From Tidjanibacter sp. (GTDB taxonomy: Bacteria > Bacteroidota > Bacteroidia > Bacteroidales > Rikenellaceae), in NCBI GenBank assembly GCA_017396085.1, contig JAFQNC010000025.1:1-64000 (forward strand): a DNA stretch of 64,000 bases. Reading direction: 5' to 3'. A program made the translations under genes and the position numbers. Below are positions 32,618 through 41,539 of the stretch, piece after piece. Positions within the stretch are counted from its first letter, which is position 1. Every line of letters begins with the position of its first letter. A model generated the notes under the pieces. That model did no database searches and was not told where the DNA came from. It saw nothing but the letters and a program-made list of their open reading frames with translations.

Positions 32618-33249
32618 ACGCTCTTTCGCTTGTGCTTACCCTCGTTGGTGCCTACCTACTGGGCTCCATACCAAGTGCGGTGTGGATTGGAAAGGCCTTC
32701 TATGGTGTGGATGTGAGGGAACACGGCAGCGGTAATGCCGGCACCACCAACGTGATGAGGGTGTTGGGCAAAAAGGCTGCCCTGCCGGTTTTTGTAATTG
32801 ACGCCCTGAAAGGCTATGCGGCAGTGGCCTTGGCGGCGTGGAGTTCGGTGCCGGCGGAGAGCGGAGGCTATCTCTATGTGAAAATCGCTCTCTGTCTGCT
32901 GGCTGTTGTGGGACATATGTTCCCCGTGTTTGCGGGCTTCAAGGGAGGCAAGGGCGTTGCCACACTGGTGGGTGCGATGTTCGGTTTCTCGGTGGGAGGC
33001 ATCCTACTGGCCTTTGCCACCTTCCTCGTGGTTGTGGCCTACACCAAATATGTGTCGGTGGGCAGCCTTACGGGTGGCACCCTGTTGCCCTTCTATGCAG
33101 CCCTGTGTGGGCAGAGCGACTGGAGGCTGATGCTCTTCTATGCGGTGGTTGCCTTGCTGCTCTTCTACACCCACCGCTCCAACATAGCGCGCTTGCTGCA
33201 AGGTACCGAAAACAAAACATATCTTTTTGGGCATCGTAAATCGGAGTAG
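32608..33249 (+). CDS. plsY: Glycerol-3-phosphate acyltransferase PlsY
   Basis: Membrane enzyme of 213 aa that transfers acyl from acyl-phosphate to glycerol-3-phosphate, the first step of phospholipid synthesis. Family motifs: LLGSIPSAVWIGKAFYGVDVREHGSGNAGTTNVMRVLGKKA, VVGHMFPVFAGFKGGKGVATLVG and FYTHRSNIARLLQGTENK. It overlaps the preceding phosphatase gene and is followed by a terminator. Confidence 0.95.
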   Translation: MEINALSLVLTLVGAYLLGSIPSAVWIGKAFYGVDVREHGSGNAGTTNVMRVLGKKAALPVFVIDALKGYAAVALAAWSSVPAESGGYLYVKIALCLLAVVGHMFPVFAGFKGGKGVATLVGAMFGFSVGGILLAFATFLVVVAYTKYVSVGSLTGGTLLPFYAALCGQSDWRLMLFYAVVALLLFYTHRSNIARLLQGTENKTYLFGHRKSE

Positions 33250-33299
33250 GCGCAAACAACCTTTAACCGAAGAAAAACAGAGATTTGATAAAAAACAGC

Positions 33300-33340
33300 A
33301 GCGAGTGGGGCCCCAAACAAAACCTCCACTCGCTTGCTTT
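33300..33340 (+). terminator. Terminator after plsY
   Basis: AGCGAGTGG pairs with CCACTCGCT across 17 bases, followed by TGCTTTT. Confidence 0.75.
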
Positions 33341-33387
33341 TAGTGTTCCCTTTTTCCCAAAAAGCGTTGGCTATTGGGGAGTTTTCT

Positions 33388-33395
33388 TATCTTTG
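33388..33395 (+). promoter_or_regulatory. -7 promoter element of acyl-CoA ligase gene
   Basis: TATCTTTG lies 43 bases before the ATG at 33439. Confidence 0.65.
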
Positions 33396-33438
33396 CCCCC
33401 GATTTGCCACAAAACTTTTTAACATAAACCAACAATTT

Positions 33439-35100
33439 ATGCTACAAGAGAACTTAATCAGGATTTATCAGGAGAGCTTTCGCAACAACCGCGAACTGCC
33501 TGCCCTGACCGACTATTTCAAGAAAGAGACTTTTTCGTACTACGAGATGGCCAAGGAGATTGCAAAACTGCACCTCCTCTTTGAGCACTGCGGCATAGAG
33601 AAGGGCGACAAAATCGCCCTCATTGGCCGTAATAACCCCCGCTGGGTGATTACCTACGTTGCTACCATCACCTATGGTGCCGTCATCGTGCCCATCTTGC
33701 AGGACTTCAACCCCAACGACATCAACCACATCATCAACCACTCCGAGTCGAAACTCCTCTTCCTCGGCGACAACTTCTGGGATGTGATTGAGGAGGAGAG
33801 GGTGTTAGGCATCAAGGCAGCCTTCTCGCTCACCGACTACCGCTGTATCTACGAGCGCGATGGCGAGGAGATTGGCTCCTTCCAGCGCAACATCATCAAA
33901 CACTACCGCGTGCGCTACCCGCAGGGTTTTTCGGCCAGCGACATTGTCTACCCCGAGGTGGGCAATGACGAGGTGTGCCTGCTGAGTTACACCAGCGGCT
34001 CCACCGGCTTCAGCAAGGGCGTGATGCTCACGGTGAACAACCTCACCACCCAGCTGATGTATGTGCTGCCCAAAAAGTACCACTTCCGTGGTTCGAGGGT
34101 TTTGTGCTTCCTGCCATTGGCACACGCCTATGGTTGCGCCATTGATATGCTCTGCTCGCTCGGAGCCGGCACCCACGTAACACTGCTCGGCAGGATTCCC
34201 TCGCCCAAGATTCTCATTGAGGCTATGGGTGAGGTGAGGCCCCACGTTATCTGCTCGGTGCCGATGATTATCGAGAAGGTGGTGAAGAAGCAGATTTTTC
34301 CCATCATTGGTAGCGGTCTGATGAAAACGGCTCTTCAAATTCCGCTCATCGACAACGTGATTTATACCCAAGTGCGCAAGAAGTTGATGACCACTCTCGG
34401 TGGCGAGTTCTACGAGTTTATTGTTGGTGGTGCTGCCCTCAACCCCGATGTTGAGGAGTTCCTCCACCGCATCAAATTCCCCATCACCGTGGGCTATGGT
34501 ATGACCGAGTGCGGCCCCCTCATCAGCCACCGACTCTACACCGATGGCTATGTTCCCGGCTCGGCCGGCCGACTGCTGTCCGACTTCTGCGAGTGCAAGA
34601 TTCTCTCGCCCGACCCTGCCAACATCCCCGGTGAAATTCTCATCCGTGGCGAGCAGGTGATGAAGGGGTATTACAAAAACCCCGAAGCCACAGCCGAGGC
34701 CATTGACGAGGAGGGTTGGTTGCACACAGGCGATATGGGCACCATTGATGCCGAGCAGAACATCTTCCTGCGTGGTCGCAGCAAGACAATGATTCTGATG
34801 GCGGGTGGTCAGAACATCTATCCCGAGGAGATTGAGGCCAAACTCAACAACCTTGCCTACGTGTTGGAGAGCCTTGTTGTGGAGCGCGAGGGCAAACTCG
34901 TTGCCATTGTGGTGCCCGACTACGAGCAGCTTGACGCTGCGGGCATTCCCAACTCGCAGTTGCAGGAGATTATGAACGAAACACTCAAGGAACTCAACAC
35001 TCTGGTCGGAAGTTACGAGAGGATTTCCGCCATTGAGCTGCGCCCCACCGAGTTTGAGAAAACCCCCAAGAAGTCCATTAGGCGCTTCTTGTACCGATAG
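33439..35100 (+). CDS. Long-chain fatty acid-CoA ligase-like AMP-binding enzyme
   Basis: Adenylate-forming ligase of 553 aa that activates a fatty acid with ATP and joins it to CoA. The start at 33439 (MLQENLIRIYQESF) follows the promoter. ATP motif LLSYTSGSTGFSKGVMLT, GYGMTECGPLISH, WLHTGDMG and the hinge/C-terminal PTEFEKTPKKSIRRFLYR are all present. Substrate chain length cannot be read from sequence. Confidence 0.9.
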   Translation: MLQENLIRIYQESFRNNRELPALTDYFKKETFSYYEMAKEIAKLHLLFEHCGIEKGDKIALIGRNNPRWVITYVATITYGAVIVPILQDFNPNDINHIINHSESKLLFLGDNFWDVIEEERVLGIKAAFSLTDYRCIYERDGEEIGSFQRNIIKHYRVRYPQGFSASDIVYPEVGNDEVCLLSYTSGSTGFSKGVMLTVNNLTTQLMYVLPKKYHFRGSRVLCFLPLAHAYGCAIDMLCSLGAGTHVTLLGRIPSPKILIEAMGEVRPHVICSVPMIIEKVVKKQIFPIIGSGLMKTALQIPLIDNVIYTQVRKKLMTTLGGEFYEFIVGGAALNPDVEEFLHRIKFPITVGYGMTECGPLISHRLYTDGYVPGSAGRLLSDFCECKILSPDPANIPGEILIRGEQVMKGYYKNPEATAEAIDEEGWLHTGDMGTIDAEQNIFLRGRSKTMILMAGGQNIYPEEIEAKLNNLAYVLESLVVEREGKLVAIVVPDYEQLDAAGIPNSQLQEIMNETLKELNTLVGSYERISAIELRPTEFEKTPKKSIRRFLYR

Positions 35101-35112
35101 TCGCTTTGCACA

Positions 35113-36369
35113 ATGAACAAACGCCGCATAGCCACCTTTGCCGATGCCCAGAAGGAGATGCGCCCCGTGGCATTTAGCACTATGCTCAAACCGGCCGGCT
35201 CCACCTGCAACCTCGATTGCTCCTACTGCTACTACCTCGACAAGGCGGTGCAGTATGGAGGCCGACAAGCCACGATGAGCGATGAGTTGTTGGAGGAGTA
35301 CATCCGACAATACATCACTGCCAATGCGGTGGATGTAGTAACCTTCTGCTGGCACGGAGGCGAGCCCCTGCTGTTGGGGGTGGATTTCTACCGCAAGGCT
35401 GTGGCACTGCAACAGAAATATGCGGCCGGCAAGCGCATAGACAACACCCTCCAAACCAACGCCACACTCATCAACGAGGAGTGGTGCGAGTTCTTCAAGG
35501 AGAGTGGATTTCTGGTGGGCGTGTCGCTTGACGGCCCGCAGGATGTACACGATGCGTTCCGCCTCGACAAGGGCGGTAGGCCCACGTGGGAGAGGGTGAT
35601 GAAGTCGGTGGAGATGTTGCGCCGCTATGGGGTGGAGTTCAACACACTGAGTGTGGTCAATAGTCGCTGCGAGGGGCGAGGGGCGGAGATTTACCGCTTC
35701 TTCAAGTCCATCGGCAGTCGCTATATGCAGTTCCTGCCCGCCGTGGAGCACGTGGTGGACAGGCCCGAACTGCACCGCCCGCTGATTGTGTCGCCCACCA
35801 CCGAGGGAGCCCGACCTGCGGAGTGGAATGTGGGCGCAAGGGCCTATGGGGAATTCCTCAACGATATTTTTGACGAGTGGGTGTTGGCCGATGTGGGACG
35901 TTACTTTGTGCAGATGTTTGACGCCACGCTGGCCCAATACTGCGGTGTGCAACCGGGTGTGTGCTCAATGGGCGAGACGTGTGGCGACTGCCTTGTGGTG
36001 GAGCACAACGGCGATGTCTACAACTGCGACCACTTTGTCTACCCCGACTACCTACTGGGCAACATCAAGGAGCAGTCGTTGGCGGAGATTTACGCCTCAC
36101 CGAAGAGATTTCGCTTTGGACTCGACAAGCGCAACACCCTGCCGAGGGAGTGCCTCGGGTGCGAGTTCTACTTTGCCTGCCGTGGCGAGTGCCCCAAACA
36201 CCGCTTCGACAAGGGGTCCGATGGGGAGCCAAAAAACACTCTTTGCGAGGGGCTTAAACTCTACTTCCGCCACACCAAGCCCTATATGGAGCAGATGAAA
36301 GCCCTCTTGGAGAGAGGCCAATCGCCCGCCTTTGTGATGCCGTGGGCCAGAGCACGAATGGGGTTTTAG
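35113..36369 (+). CDS. Anaerobic sulfatase-maturating enzyme (radical SAM, anSME)
   Basis: Radical-SAM enzyme of 418 aa that oxidises a Cys or Ser in sulfatases to formylglycine. The 4Fe-4S cluster motif C32-N-L-D-C36-S-Y-C39 is near the start, then FCWHGGEPLL; the C-terminal SPASM region has several Cys (GVCSMGETCGDC, YNCDHFVYPDYLLGNI, CLGCEFYFACRGECPKHR). It starts 12 bases after the ligase gene and converges on a serine-type sulfatase 96 bases away, its likely substrate. Confidence 0.93.
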   Translation: MNKRRIATFADAQKEMRPVAFSTMLKPAGSTCNLDCSYCYYLDKAVQYGGRQATMSDELLEEYIRQYITANAVDVVTFCWHGGEPLLLGVDFYRKAVALQQKYAAGKRIDNTLQTNATLINEEWCEFFKESGFLVGVSLDGPQDVHDAFRLDKGGRPTWERVMKSVEMLRRYGVEFNTLSVVNSRCEGRGAEIYRFFKSIGSRYMQFLPAVEHVVDRPELHRPLIVSPTTEGARPAEWNVGARAYGEFLNDIFDEWVLADVGRYFVQMFDATLAQYCGVQPGVCSMGETCGDCLVVEHNGDVYNCDHFVYPDYLLGNIKEQSLAEIYASPKRFRFGLDKRNTLPRECLGCEFYFACRGECPKHRFDKGSDGEPKNTLCEGLKLYFRHTKPYMEQMKALLERGQSPAFVMPWARARMGF

Positions 36370-36377
36370 GCACAAAC

Positions 36378-36412
36378 AAAAAGCGAGTGGACACATTGCC
36401 ATTCGCTTTTTT
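36378..36412. terminator. Bidirectional terminator between anSME and sulfatase genes
   Basis: AAAAAGCGAGTGG pairs with CCATTCGCTTTTT (one G-T pair) around ACACATTG. Confidence 0.85.
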
Positions 36413-36464
36413 GTTTATTCCAATCTCGCACCCCCCTCGATATGTGAGGGCTCGTGGCTGACGC

Positions 36465-37841
36465 TTATCTCCACGAAGCGTTGAAGGCATTTTTGCCCTC
36501 CAGCCTTGTACCTTTGGTGGTCTGGGCCCACCACTCCTCAAACTCGGCTCTCATACGCTCCACCCGCTCGGGATAGAGAGCCGAGAGGTCGTGTTCCTCC
36601 TGTGGGTCGTTGAAGAGGTTGAAGAGATAGTAGGTGCCATCCTTGCGCCCCACCATCTTCCAATAGCCCTCGGTCATTGCCATCCACCCCGTGTAGCCAT
36701 AGAACACCTTGCGCTGCGGCAAGGGCCTGCCATCCGTGAGCATCGAGAGTGCCGACACTCCGTCAATGGGGCGATTGTTCTCCACTCCGCAGAACTCCAG
36801 AATGGTGGGCATAAGGTCCATTGTCATCATCGGCTCCGGCGAGATGCGGTGTCCCCACCCTGCGGGATAGTGGAATATGGCCGGCACACGCAAACCGCCC
36901 TCAAAGAGGGTGCCCTTTGCACCACGCAGGTAGCCACCCGTGGAGGGATACTTTTCGGCCGCCGTGGATGCACCACCATTGTCGGATGTGAAGATTATCA
37001 GGGTGTTCTCCTCAACCCCCGCCTCACGCAGGGCCTCCACAATCTGCCCCACGCCCTCATCCATAGCCTGCACCATATCACGGTAGATGCGTTGGTATTC
37101 GGCGGGGTCCATATGTTTGTCGTGGCGGTAGGGGCACTTCTCGGCCGTGCGCAACGGAGGGTCGTTTGGGCCCTGCATCGGCACGTGCACCGCGTTGTGC
37201 GACACAAAGAGGAAGAAGGGTTTTTGCTGCTCCACCGACTCGCGAATGAACTCCACCGAGTAGCGGTTTATGAGGTGCGTAACATAGCCGGGCTCGTCCT
37301 TAACCTCCCGTCCGTCCCACCAATCTATGCGGTGCTGGGTGTTGTAGTGGGAGTGGAAGTCGATGTTGCCCATCACATATCCGTGCCACTCGTCGAAGCC
37401 GTGGTTCAGGGGGTTGTAGCGCAGGTCCTGGCCAAGGTGCCACTTGCCCATAATGCCTGTGCGGTAGCCTGCCGCTTGGAGTTGTGTGGCAAAGGCGGGG
37501 AATTGGTCGGGGTCCAGCCCGTCCATCGGGTCGGTCTCGGAGTAGATGTGGTTGAGTCCTGCACGCTGTTGGTAGCAGCCGGTCATTATGGAGACCCTTG
37601 TGGGTGAACTCACGGGAGCGTTGGTGTGGAAGTTGGTGCACACAATGCCCTCCTCGGCAAGGCGGTCGATGGCCGGCGAGGGAATTCCGTCGCCACCATA
37701 GCAATGCACTCCACCATAGCCCATATCATCGGCCAAGATGAGGATTACGTTTGGTTGCGAGGGGTTGGTTTGCGCTGCCGCCACACCCGAAAGGGTGAGC
37801 AGAGGAAGGGTGAGTAGCGAGGTTTGTTTGAATGGAGCCAT
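36465..37841 (-). CDS. Sulfatase, serine type, exported
   Basis: Arylsulfatase-family enzyme of 458 aa. The start at 37841 gives a signal peptide ending GVAAA. Metal-binding ILADDMGYGG is at ~35-44. The formylglycine motif is S78-S-P-T-R82, i.e. serine instead of cysteine, so maturation needs an anaerobic radical-SAM enzyme, encoded next door. GKWHLG and FTSDNGG complete the active site. Substrate is unknown; mucin or other host sulfated glycans are usual targets in gut Bacteroidales. Confidence 0.92.
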   Translation of the reverse strand: MAPFKQTSLLTLPLLTLSGVAAAQTNPSQPNVILILADDMGYGGVHCYGGDGIPSPAIDRLAEEGIVCTNFHTNAPVSSPTRVSIMTGCYQQRAGLNHIYSETDPMDGLDPDQFPAFATQLQAAGYRTGIMGKWHLGQDLRYNPLNHGFDEWHGYVMGNIDFHSHYNTQHRIDWWDGREVKDEPGYVTHLINRYSVEFIRESVEQQKPFFLFVSHNAVHVPMQGPNDPPLRTAEKCPYRHDKHMDPAEYQRIYRDMVQAMDEGVGQIVEALREAGVEENTLIIFTSDNGGASTAAEKYPSTGGYLRGAKGTLFEGGLRVPAIFHYPAGWGHRISPEPMMTMDLMPTILEFCGVENNRPIDGVSALSMLTDGRPLPQRKVFYGYTGWMAMTEGYWKMVGRKDGTYYLFNLFNDPQEEHDLSALYPERVERMRAEFEEWWAQTTKGTRLEGKNAFNASWR

Positions 37842-37875
37842 TGTAGGGGTTGGTTTGTGGGTTGTGGTTGTGCTA

Positions 37876-37928
37876 CAAAGATACAAATCGGGGGCCGAAA
37901 AGGCAGGCAACAATCGTTCACAAAGATA
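37876..37928 (-). promoter_or_regulatory. Two tandem -7 elements for sulfatase gene
   Basis: The minus strand reads TATCTTTG at both 37876-37883 and 37921-37928, 45 bases apart, suggesting two start sites. Confidence 0.55.
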
Positions 37929-37999
37929 GACGAAACGTACAAACGAGGGTGGATGTGAAAAAAATAGAGTCGGAGTGTGGAGATTGTGGAAGTTTTTTC

Positions 38000-38007
38000 T
38001 AACTTTG
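38000..38007 (+). promoter_or_regulatory. -7 promoter element of Phe/Tyr leader
   Basis: TAACTTTG lies 35 bases before the leader-peptide ATG and about 307 before the first enzyme gene, giving a long leader transcript. Confidence 0.6.
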
Positions 38008-38042
38008 TGCTTGGTTTGTGAAAAAAAATAATGATAGAAACT

Positions 38043-38129
38043 ATGAGGGCTCTCTATTCGCCATTTTATTTCGGCTTTGGTTTTTACGGCTTCGGTTTTG
38101 GAAGCGGTAGCGTGGCTTGTGGCAAATAG
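38043..38129 (+). CDS. Phe/Tyr-rich leader peptide (28 aa)
   Basis: A 28-codon frame from ATG 38043 to TAG 38127-38129. Residues 8-19 read FYFGFGFYGFGF: six Phe and two Tyr in twelve residues, plus another Tyr at 5. A terminator-like hairpin with seven T follows at 38178-38213, and prephenate dehydratase, an aminotransferase and DAHP synthase/chorismate mutase come next. This is the classical layout of a translation-controlled attenuator: scarce charged tRNA-Phe or tRNA-Tyr stalls the ribosome and lets transcription continue. Peptide function as such is not expected. Confidence 0.8.
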   Translation: MRALYSPFYFGFGFYGFGFGSGSVACGK

Positions 38130-38188
38130 AGGGATGCACTCAACAAAATAGGGACAAACAAAACACTCCGAAAAGAGCCGGCCGCACC
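38106..38188 (+). promoter_or_regulatory. Candidate antiterminator pairing
   Basis: GGTAGCGTGGCT (38106-38117, codons 22-25 of the leader) can pair with AGCCGGCCGCACC (38176-38188), which contains the 5' arm of the terminator: ACC-GGT, CGC-GCG and AGCC-GGCT with a bulge and an internal loop. A ribosome halted in the early Phe codons leaves it free; one at the stop codon covers it. Drawn by hand. Confidence 0.45.
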
Positions 38189-38213
38189 ACCACTTGCAAG
38201 CGCCGGTTTTTTT
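38178..38213 (+). terminator. Attenuator terminator before pheA
   Basis: CCGGC-C-GC pairs with GCGCCGG (one bulged C), followed by seven T. It lies 102 bases before the prephenate dehydratase start and 48 bases after the leader stop, not at an operon end. Confidence 0.75.
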
Positions 38214-38314
38214 GTTTTGTGCGGCGAGAGGGGCAAGTGGGACAACATAGGTGTAAGGTTAGGGGCTTTTTCGGAACAAGACGAAAGAGTTGAACAAAGA
38301 ACAATAGGTTTGTA

Positions 38315-39148
38315 ATGAGGATTGCAATTCAGGGATATGAGGGTTGTTTCCACCAGATTGTGGCCGAGGAGTATTTCGGTCGCAAGGTGGAGATTTTGCC
38401 GTGCGACACCTTCCGCAAGGTGGCCGAGGCTGTGAAACACGCCGAAGCCGACTATGGGGTGATGGCCATTGAGAACTCCATCGCAGGGAGCATCATCGCC
38501 AACTACCAGATACTCCAAGACGAAAACCTCCAAGTGGCAGGCGAATACTACCTGCCCATCGAGCAAAACCTGATGGTGCTGCCGGGGGTTAAGTTGGAGG
38601 ACATCAGGGAGGTGGAGTCGCACCCGATGGCACTGTTGCAGTGTGCCGACTACCTCGATGAGCACCCGTGGAAGGCCATAGAGAGTGATGACACTGCACT
38701 GAGTGCAAGGCACATTGCCGAAAAGGAGTTGCGACACACCGCAGCCATAGCCTCGCGCCGTGCGGCCGAACTCTTCGGGTTGGAGATTGTGGCACCCGCA
38801 ATCAACACCGTGAAGAACAACTACACCCGTTTTATGATTCTCAAACGCTACGACCACTCCTTCCCCTCCGATGCCGACAAGGCCTCGCTCTACTTTCGCA
38901 CCGCCCACCGCCAAGGGGCACTACTGAAGGCACTGATGACTCTGGACGGAGTGAACCTCTCGAAGTTGCAGTCCTACCCTGTGCCGAGCCAGCCGTGGCA
39001 CTACTCGTTCCACGTGGATATGGAGTTTGAGTGTATGGACGACTACATCTCGGCCCTCAACCGCTTGCAGGGCGAAACCACCGAACTGCACGTCTACGGA
39101 GTCTACAAGAAAGCAATAAATCAATACATATACAACGATGAGCAATAG
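38315..39148 (+). CDS. pheA: Prephenate dehydratase
   Basis: Enzyme of 277 aa that turns prephenate into phenylpyruvate for phenylalanine. Catalytic part: IAIQGYEGCFHQIVAEEYFG, YGVMAIENSIAGSI, SHPMALLQC, DDTALSARHIAE and NNYTRFMIL, whose T-R-F is the active-site motif. The C-terminal ACT domain (RQGALLKALMTLDGVNLSKLQSYPVPSQPWHYSFHVDME) has GALL but QSYP where many enzymes have ESRP, so Phe feedback may differ. It overlaps the aminotransferase gene by 11 bases and follows the leader/attenuator. Confidence 0.95.
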   Translation: MRIAIQGYEGCFHQIVAEEYFGRKVEILPCDTFRKVAEAVKHAEADYGVMAIENSIAGSIIANYQILQDENLQVAGEYYLPIEQNLMVLPGVKLEDIREVESHPMALLQCADYLDEHPWKAIESDDTALSARHIAEKELRHTAAIASRRAAELFGLEIVAPAINTVKNNYTRFMILKRYDHSFPSDADKASLYFRTAHRQGALLKALMTLDGVNLSKLQSYPVPSQPWHYSFHVDMEFECMDDYISALNRLQGETTELHVYGVYKKAINQYIYNDEQ

Positions 39149-40334
39149 CAACAACTCCCCCATCAACATCACCCTTTCGGAGCGTCTGGAAGGTGTGGAA
39201 GAGTACTACTTTTCGCGCAAACTGCGTGAGATTGCCGAACTGCGCAAGGCAGGCAGGCCCATCATCAGCCTCGGCATAGGCTCGCCCGACCAGCCCCCTC
39301 ACCCCTCGGTGGTGGAGGCCCTCTATGAGTGTGCCCAGAGGCCCGATGTACACGTCTACCAGCCCTACAAGGGTGCCGAGTGTCTGCGCGAAGCGTTTGC
39401 AGTGTGGTACAAGAAGTACTATGGTGTGGAACTCAATGTGAACACCGAGGTGTTGCCGCTCATAGGCTCCAAGGAGGGACTTATGCACCTCTGTATGACC
39501 TTTGTGCGCAAGGGCGAGCAGGTGCTCATCCCCAACCCCGGCTACCCCACCTATCGCTCGGCCGTAACCCTCTCCGGTGGAGAGCCCTTGGCCTACACCC
39601 TCTCGCCCGAAAAGGGTTGGTTGCCCGACTTTGAGGAGATGGAGAGTTGGGACCTGAGCCGTGTGAAGATGATGATTATGAACTACCCCCAGATGCCCAC
39701 GGGTGCTCTGCCCACCGAGGAGATGTTCCACAGGGCTGTGGAGTTCGCCACCAAACACAACATTCTGCTCATCCACGACAACCCCTATAGTTTTGTGCGC
39801 AACGACAAACCCGTGAGCCTCCTCTCCATCCCCGGAGCAAGGGAGTGTGCAATGGAGATGAACTCGCTCAGCAAGAGCCACAATATGGCCGGTTGGCGTA
39901 TCGGTGTGCTCTGCGGCCGCAAGGAGTGGGTGGAGGCTGTGATGCGCTTCAAGAGCAATATGGACTCGGGCCAATTCCTGCCTATGCAGGTGGCCGCTGT
40001 GGCTGCGCTGGAGTTGGGCGAGGAGTGGTATGCCGACCTCAATGCACTCTATCGTGGGCGTGAGGCTGTGGGCAAGGAGCTGCTCGATGCGCTCGGATGC
40101 GAGTATGAGCCCAAGCAGGCGGGCCTCTTCTTGTGGGCCAAGATGCCGGAGTGGTTTGAGGGCGACAGTTACGCCTTCAGCGACTACCTTGTGGAGCTGT
40201 GCGACCTCTTTGTTACCCCCGGAGCAATCTTCGGCGAGGCCGGTCGCAAGTATATCCGCATCACCCTCTGCACCCCCGAGGAGACCCTCCGCGAGGCCAC
40301 CGCAAGGGTGAAGGCCAAATATGTCCGAAAGTAG
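39138..40334 (+). CDS. Class I/II aminotransferase of Phe/Tyr pathway
   Basis: PLP-dependent aminotransferase of 398 aa. Seen are ISLGIGSPDQPPHPSVVEAL, YQPYKGAECLREAFAVWYKKYYGVELN, NYPQMPTGALP (PLP-ring Asn/Tyr region), LLIHDNPYSFVRND and SLSKSHNMAGWRIGVLCG with the Schiff-base Lys. Between prephenate dehydratase and DAHP synthase it most likely makes Phe and Tyr from their keto acids; LL-diaminopimelate or aspartate aminotransferase relatives look similar. It starts inside the pheA gene. Confidence 0.88.
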   Translation: MSNSNNSPINITLSERLEGVEEYYFSRKLREIAELRKAGRPIISLGIGSPDQPPHPSVVEALYECAQRPDVHVYQPYKGAECLREAFAVWYKKYYGVELNVNTEVLPLIGSKEGLMHLCMTFVRKGEQVLIPNPGYPTYRSAVTLSGGEPLAYTLSPEKGWLPDFEEMESWDLSRVKMMIMNYPQMPTGALPTEEMFHRAVEFATKHNILLIHDNPYSFVRNDKPVSLLSIPGARECAMEMNSLSKSHNMAGWRIGVLCGRKEWVEAVMRFKSNMDSGQFLPMQVAAVAALELGEEWYADLNALYRGREAVGKELLDALGCEYEPKQAGLFLWAKMPEWFEGDSYAFSDYLVELCDLFVTPGAIFGEAGRKYIRITLCTPEETLREATARVKAKYVRK

Positions 40335-40401
40335 CCGTTGGATTTGACCGTGGCCCCACCTTATATATATACACCTTTACCACATTTGAACATTCCCGAA
40401 T

Positions 40402-41478
40402 ATGCAACCCATCAATACTCTCAAAGGCCAAAAGCCTATCGTCATAGCCGGCCCGTGCAGTGCCGAGAGTCGCGAACAACTGCTCGTAACGTGTGATGCC
40501 ATCGTGCGCAACGGAGGGGTACACCTCCTGCGTGCGGGCATTTGGAAGCCACGCACCCGCCCCGGCACCTTTGAGGGTGTGGGCGAGGTGGGCCTTGAAT
40601 GGCTTGCCGAAGCAGGCAAGAGGGCTTCGCTACCCACCGCTACCGAGGTTGCCTCGGCCAAACACGTGGCGGCAGCCTTGAAGAATGGAGTGGAGGTGGT
40701 GTGGCTCGGAGCACGCACAACCACCAACCCCTTCCTTGTGCAGGAGATTGCCGAGGCTGTGGCAGGTACCGACCTCAATGTGCTCATCAAAAACCCGATG
40801 AACCCCGACATCGAACTCTGGGCAGGAGCCGTGGCGAGAATGGAGAGGTGTGGCGTGACACGTGAGCGTATCGGCCTCATCCACAGGGGCTTTGCCACCT
40901 CCTCTTCGTGGAAATACCGCAACGAGCCGATGTGGCACTTGGTGTTGGATATGCAGCGCAAATTCCCCGATATGGTCCTGCTGTGCGACCCCTCGCATAT
41001 GTGCGGATGCAGAGAGTATTTGCAGGAGGTGTCGCAGACGGCGGCCAATATGAACTACGATGGCCTCATCATAGAGAGCCACATCTGCCCCTCACAGGCA
41101 CTCAGTGATGCTGCCCAGCAGCTCACCCCCGATGACCTCAAAGTGCTCCTTGAGAGCGTTTCGTGGAGGGCCGAGCAGAGCAGCGATGAGGAGTACAAGA
41201 GGGAGCTCGCACTGTGTCGTGAGGAGATTGACCAGATTGACAACGAACTCTTTGACCTGCTGGGCAGGCGTATGCAGGTGGCCGAGCGCATTGGCCACAT
41301 CAAGAAGGAGAATGGCGTGGTGATTTTGCAGGGCGGCAGGTGGAGTTCCATTGTGGAGCGCATCGTTGGTCGCAGCGGTGAGTTGGGGCTGAGCGAGGAG
41401 TTTGTGCGCTCGGTGCTCTACTCCATCCACGCCGAGAGTATCGACCACCAAAACCGCATCCTTGCGGGCGAAGAGTAG
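40402..41478 (+). CDS. 3-deoxy-7-phosphoheptulonate synthase fused to chorismate mutase
   Basis: Bifunctional 358-aa enzyme covering the entry to the shikimate pathway and the branch to Phe/Tyr. The N-terminal KDO8P-synthase-like DAHP domain begins PIVIAGPCSAESREQL and contains AGIWKPRTRPGTFEG, WLGARTTTNPF, LIKNPMNPD, IHRGFATSS and CDPSHMCG; the C-terminal ~90 residues are an AroQ chorismate mutase (CREEIDQIDNELFDLLGRRMQVAERIGHIKKENG). Fusion gives metabolic coupling and feedback. It follows the aminotransferase after 67 bases; prephenate dehydrogenase (tyrA), often next, is absent. Confidence 0.93.
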   Translation: MQPINTLKGQKPIVIAGPCSAESREQLLVTCDAIVRNGGVHLLRAGIWKPRTRPGTFEGVGEVGLEWLAEAGKRASLPTATEVASAKHVAAALKNGVEVVWLGARTTTNPFLVQEIAEAVAGTDLNVLIKNPMNPDIELWAGAVARMERCGVTRERIGLIHRGFATSSSWKYRNEPMWHLVLDMQRKFPDMVLLCDPSHMCGCREYLQEVSQTAANMNYDGLIIESHICPSQALSDAAQQLTPDDLKVLLESVSWRAEQSSDEEYKRELALCREEIDQIDNELFDLLGRRMQVAERIGHIKKENGVVILQGGRWSSIVERIVGRSGELGLSEEFVRSVLYSIHAESIDHQNRILAGEE

Positions 41479-41539
41479 GCCCCATAGAGGTGGGCTCGGA
41501 GTGCAAAAAGCAAGGAAATGAGCGAATTTTGGAGTTGGA

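Noticed and set aside
33805..35952. 715-codon open frame on the minus strand
   Set aside because: It lies wholly opposite the acyl-CoA ligase and maturase genes, whose motifs are complete. The long frame is a by-product of GC-rich codon usage, and its translation is His/Gly/Leu-rich with no domain.
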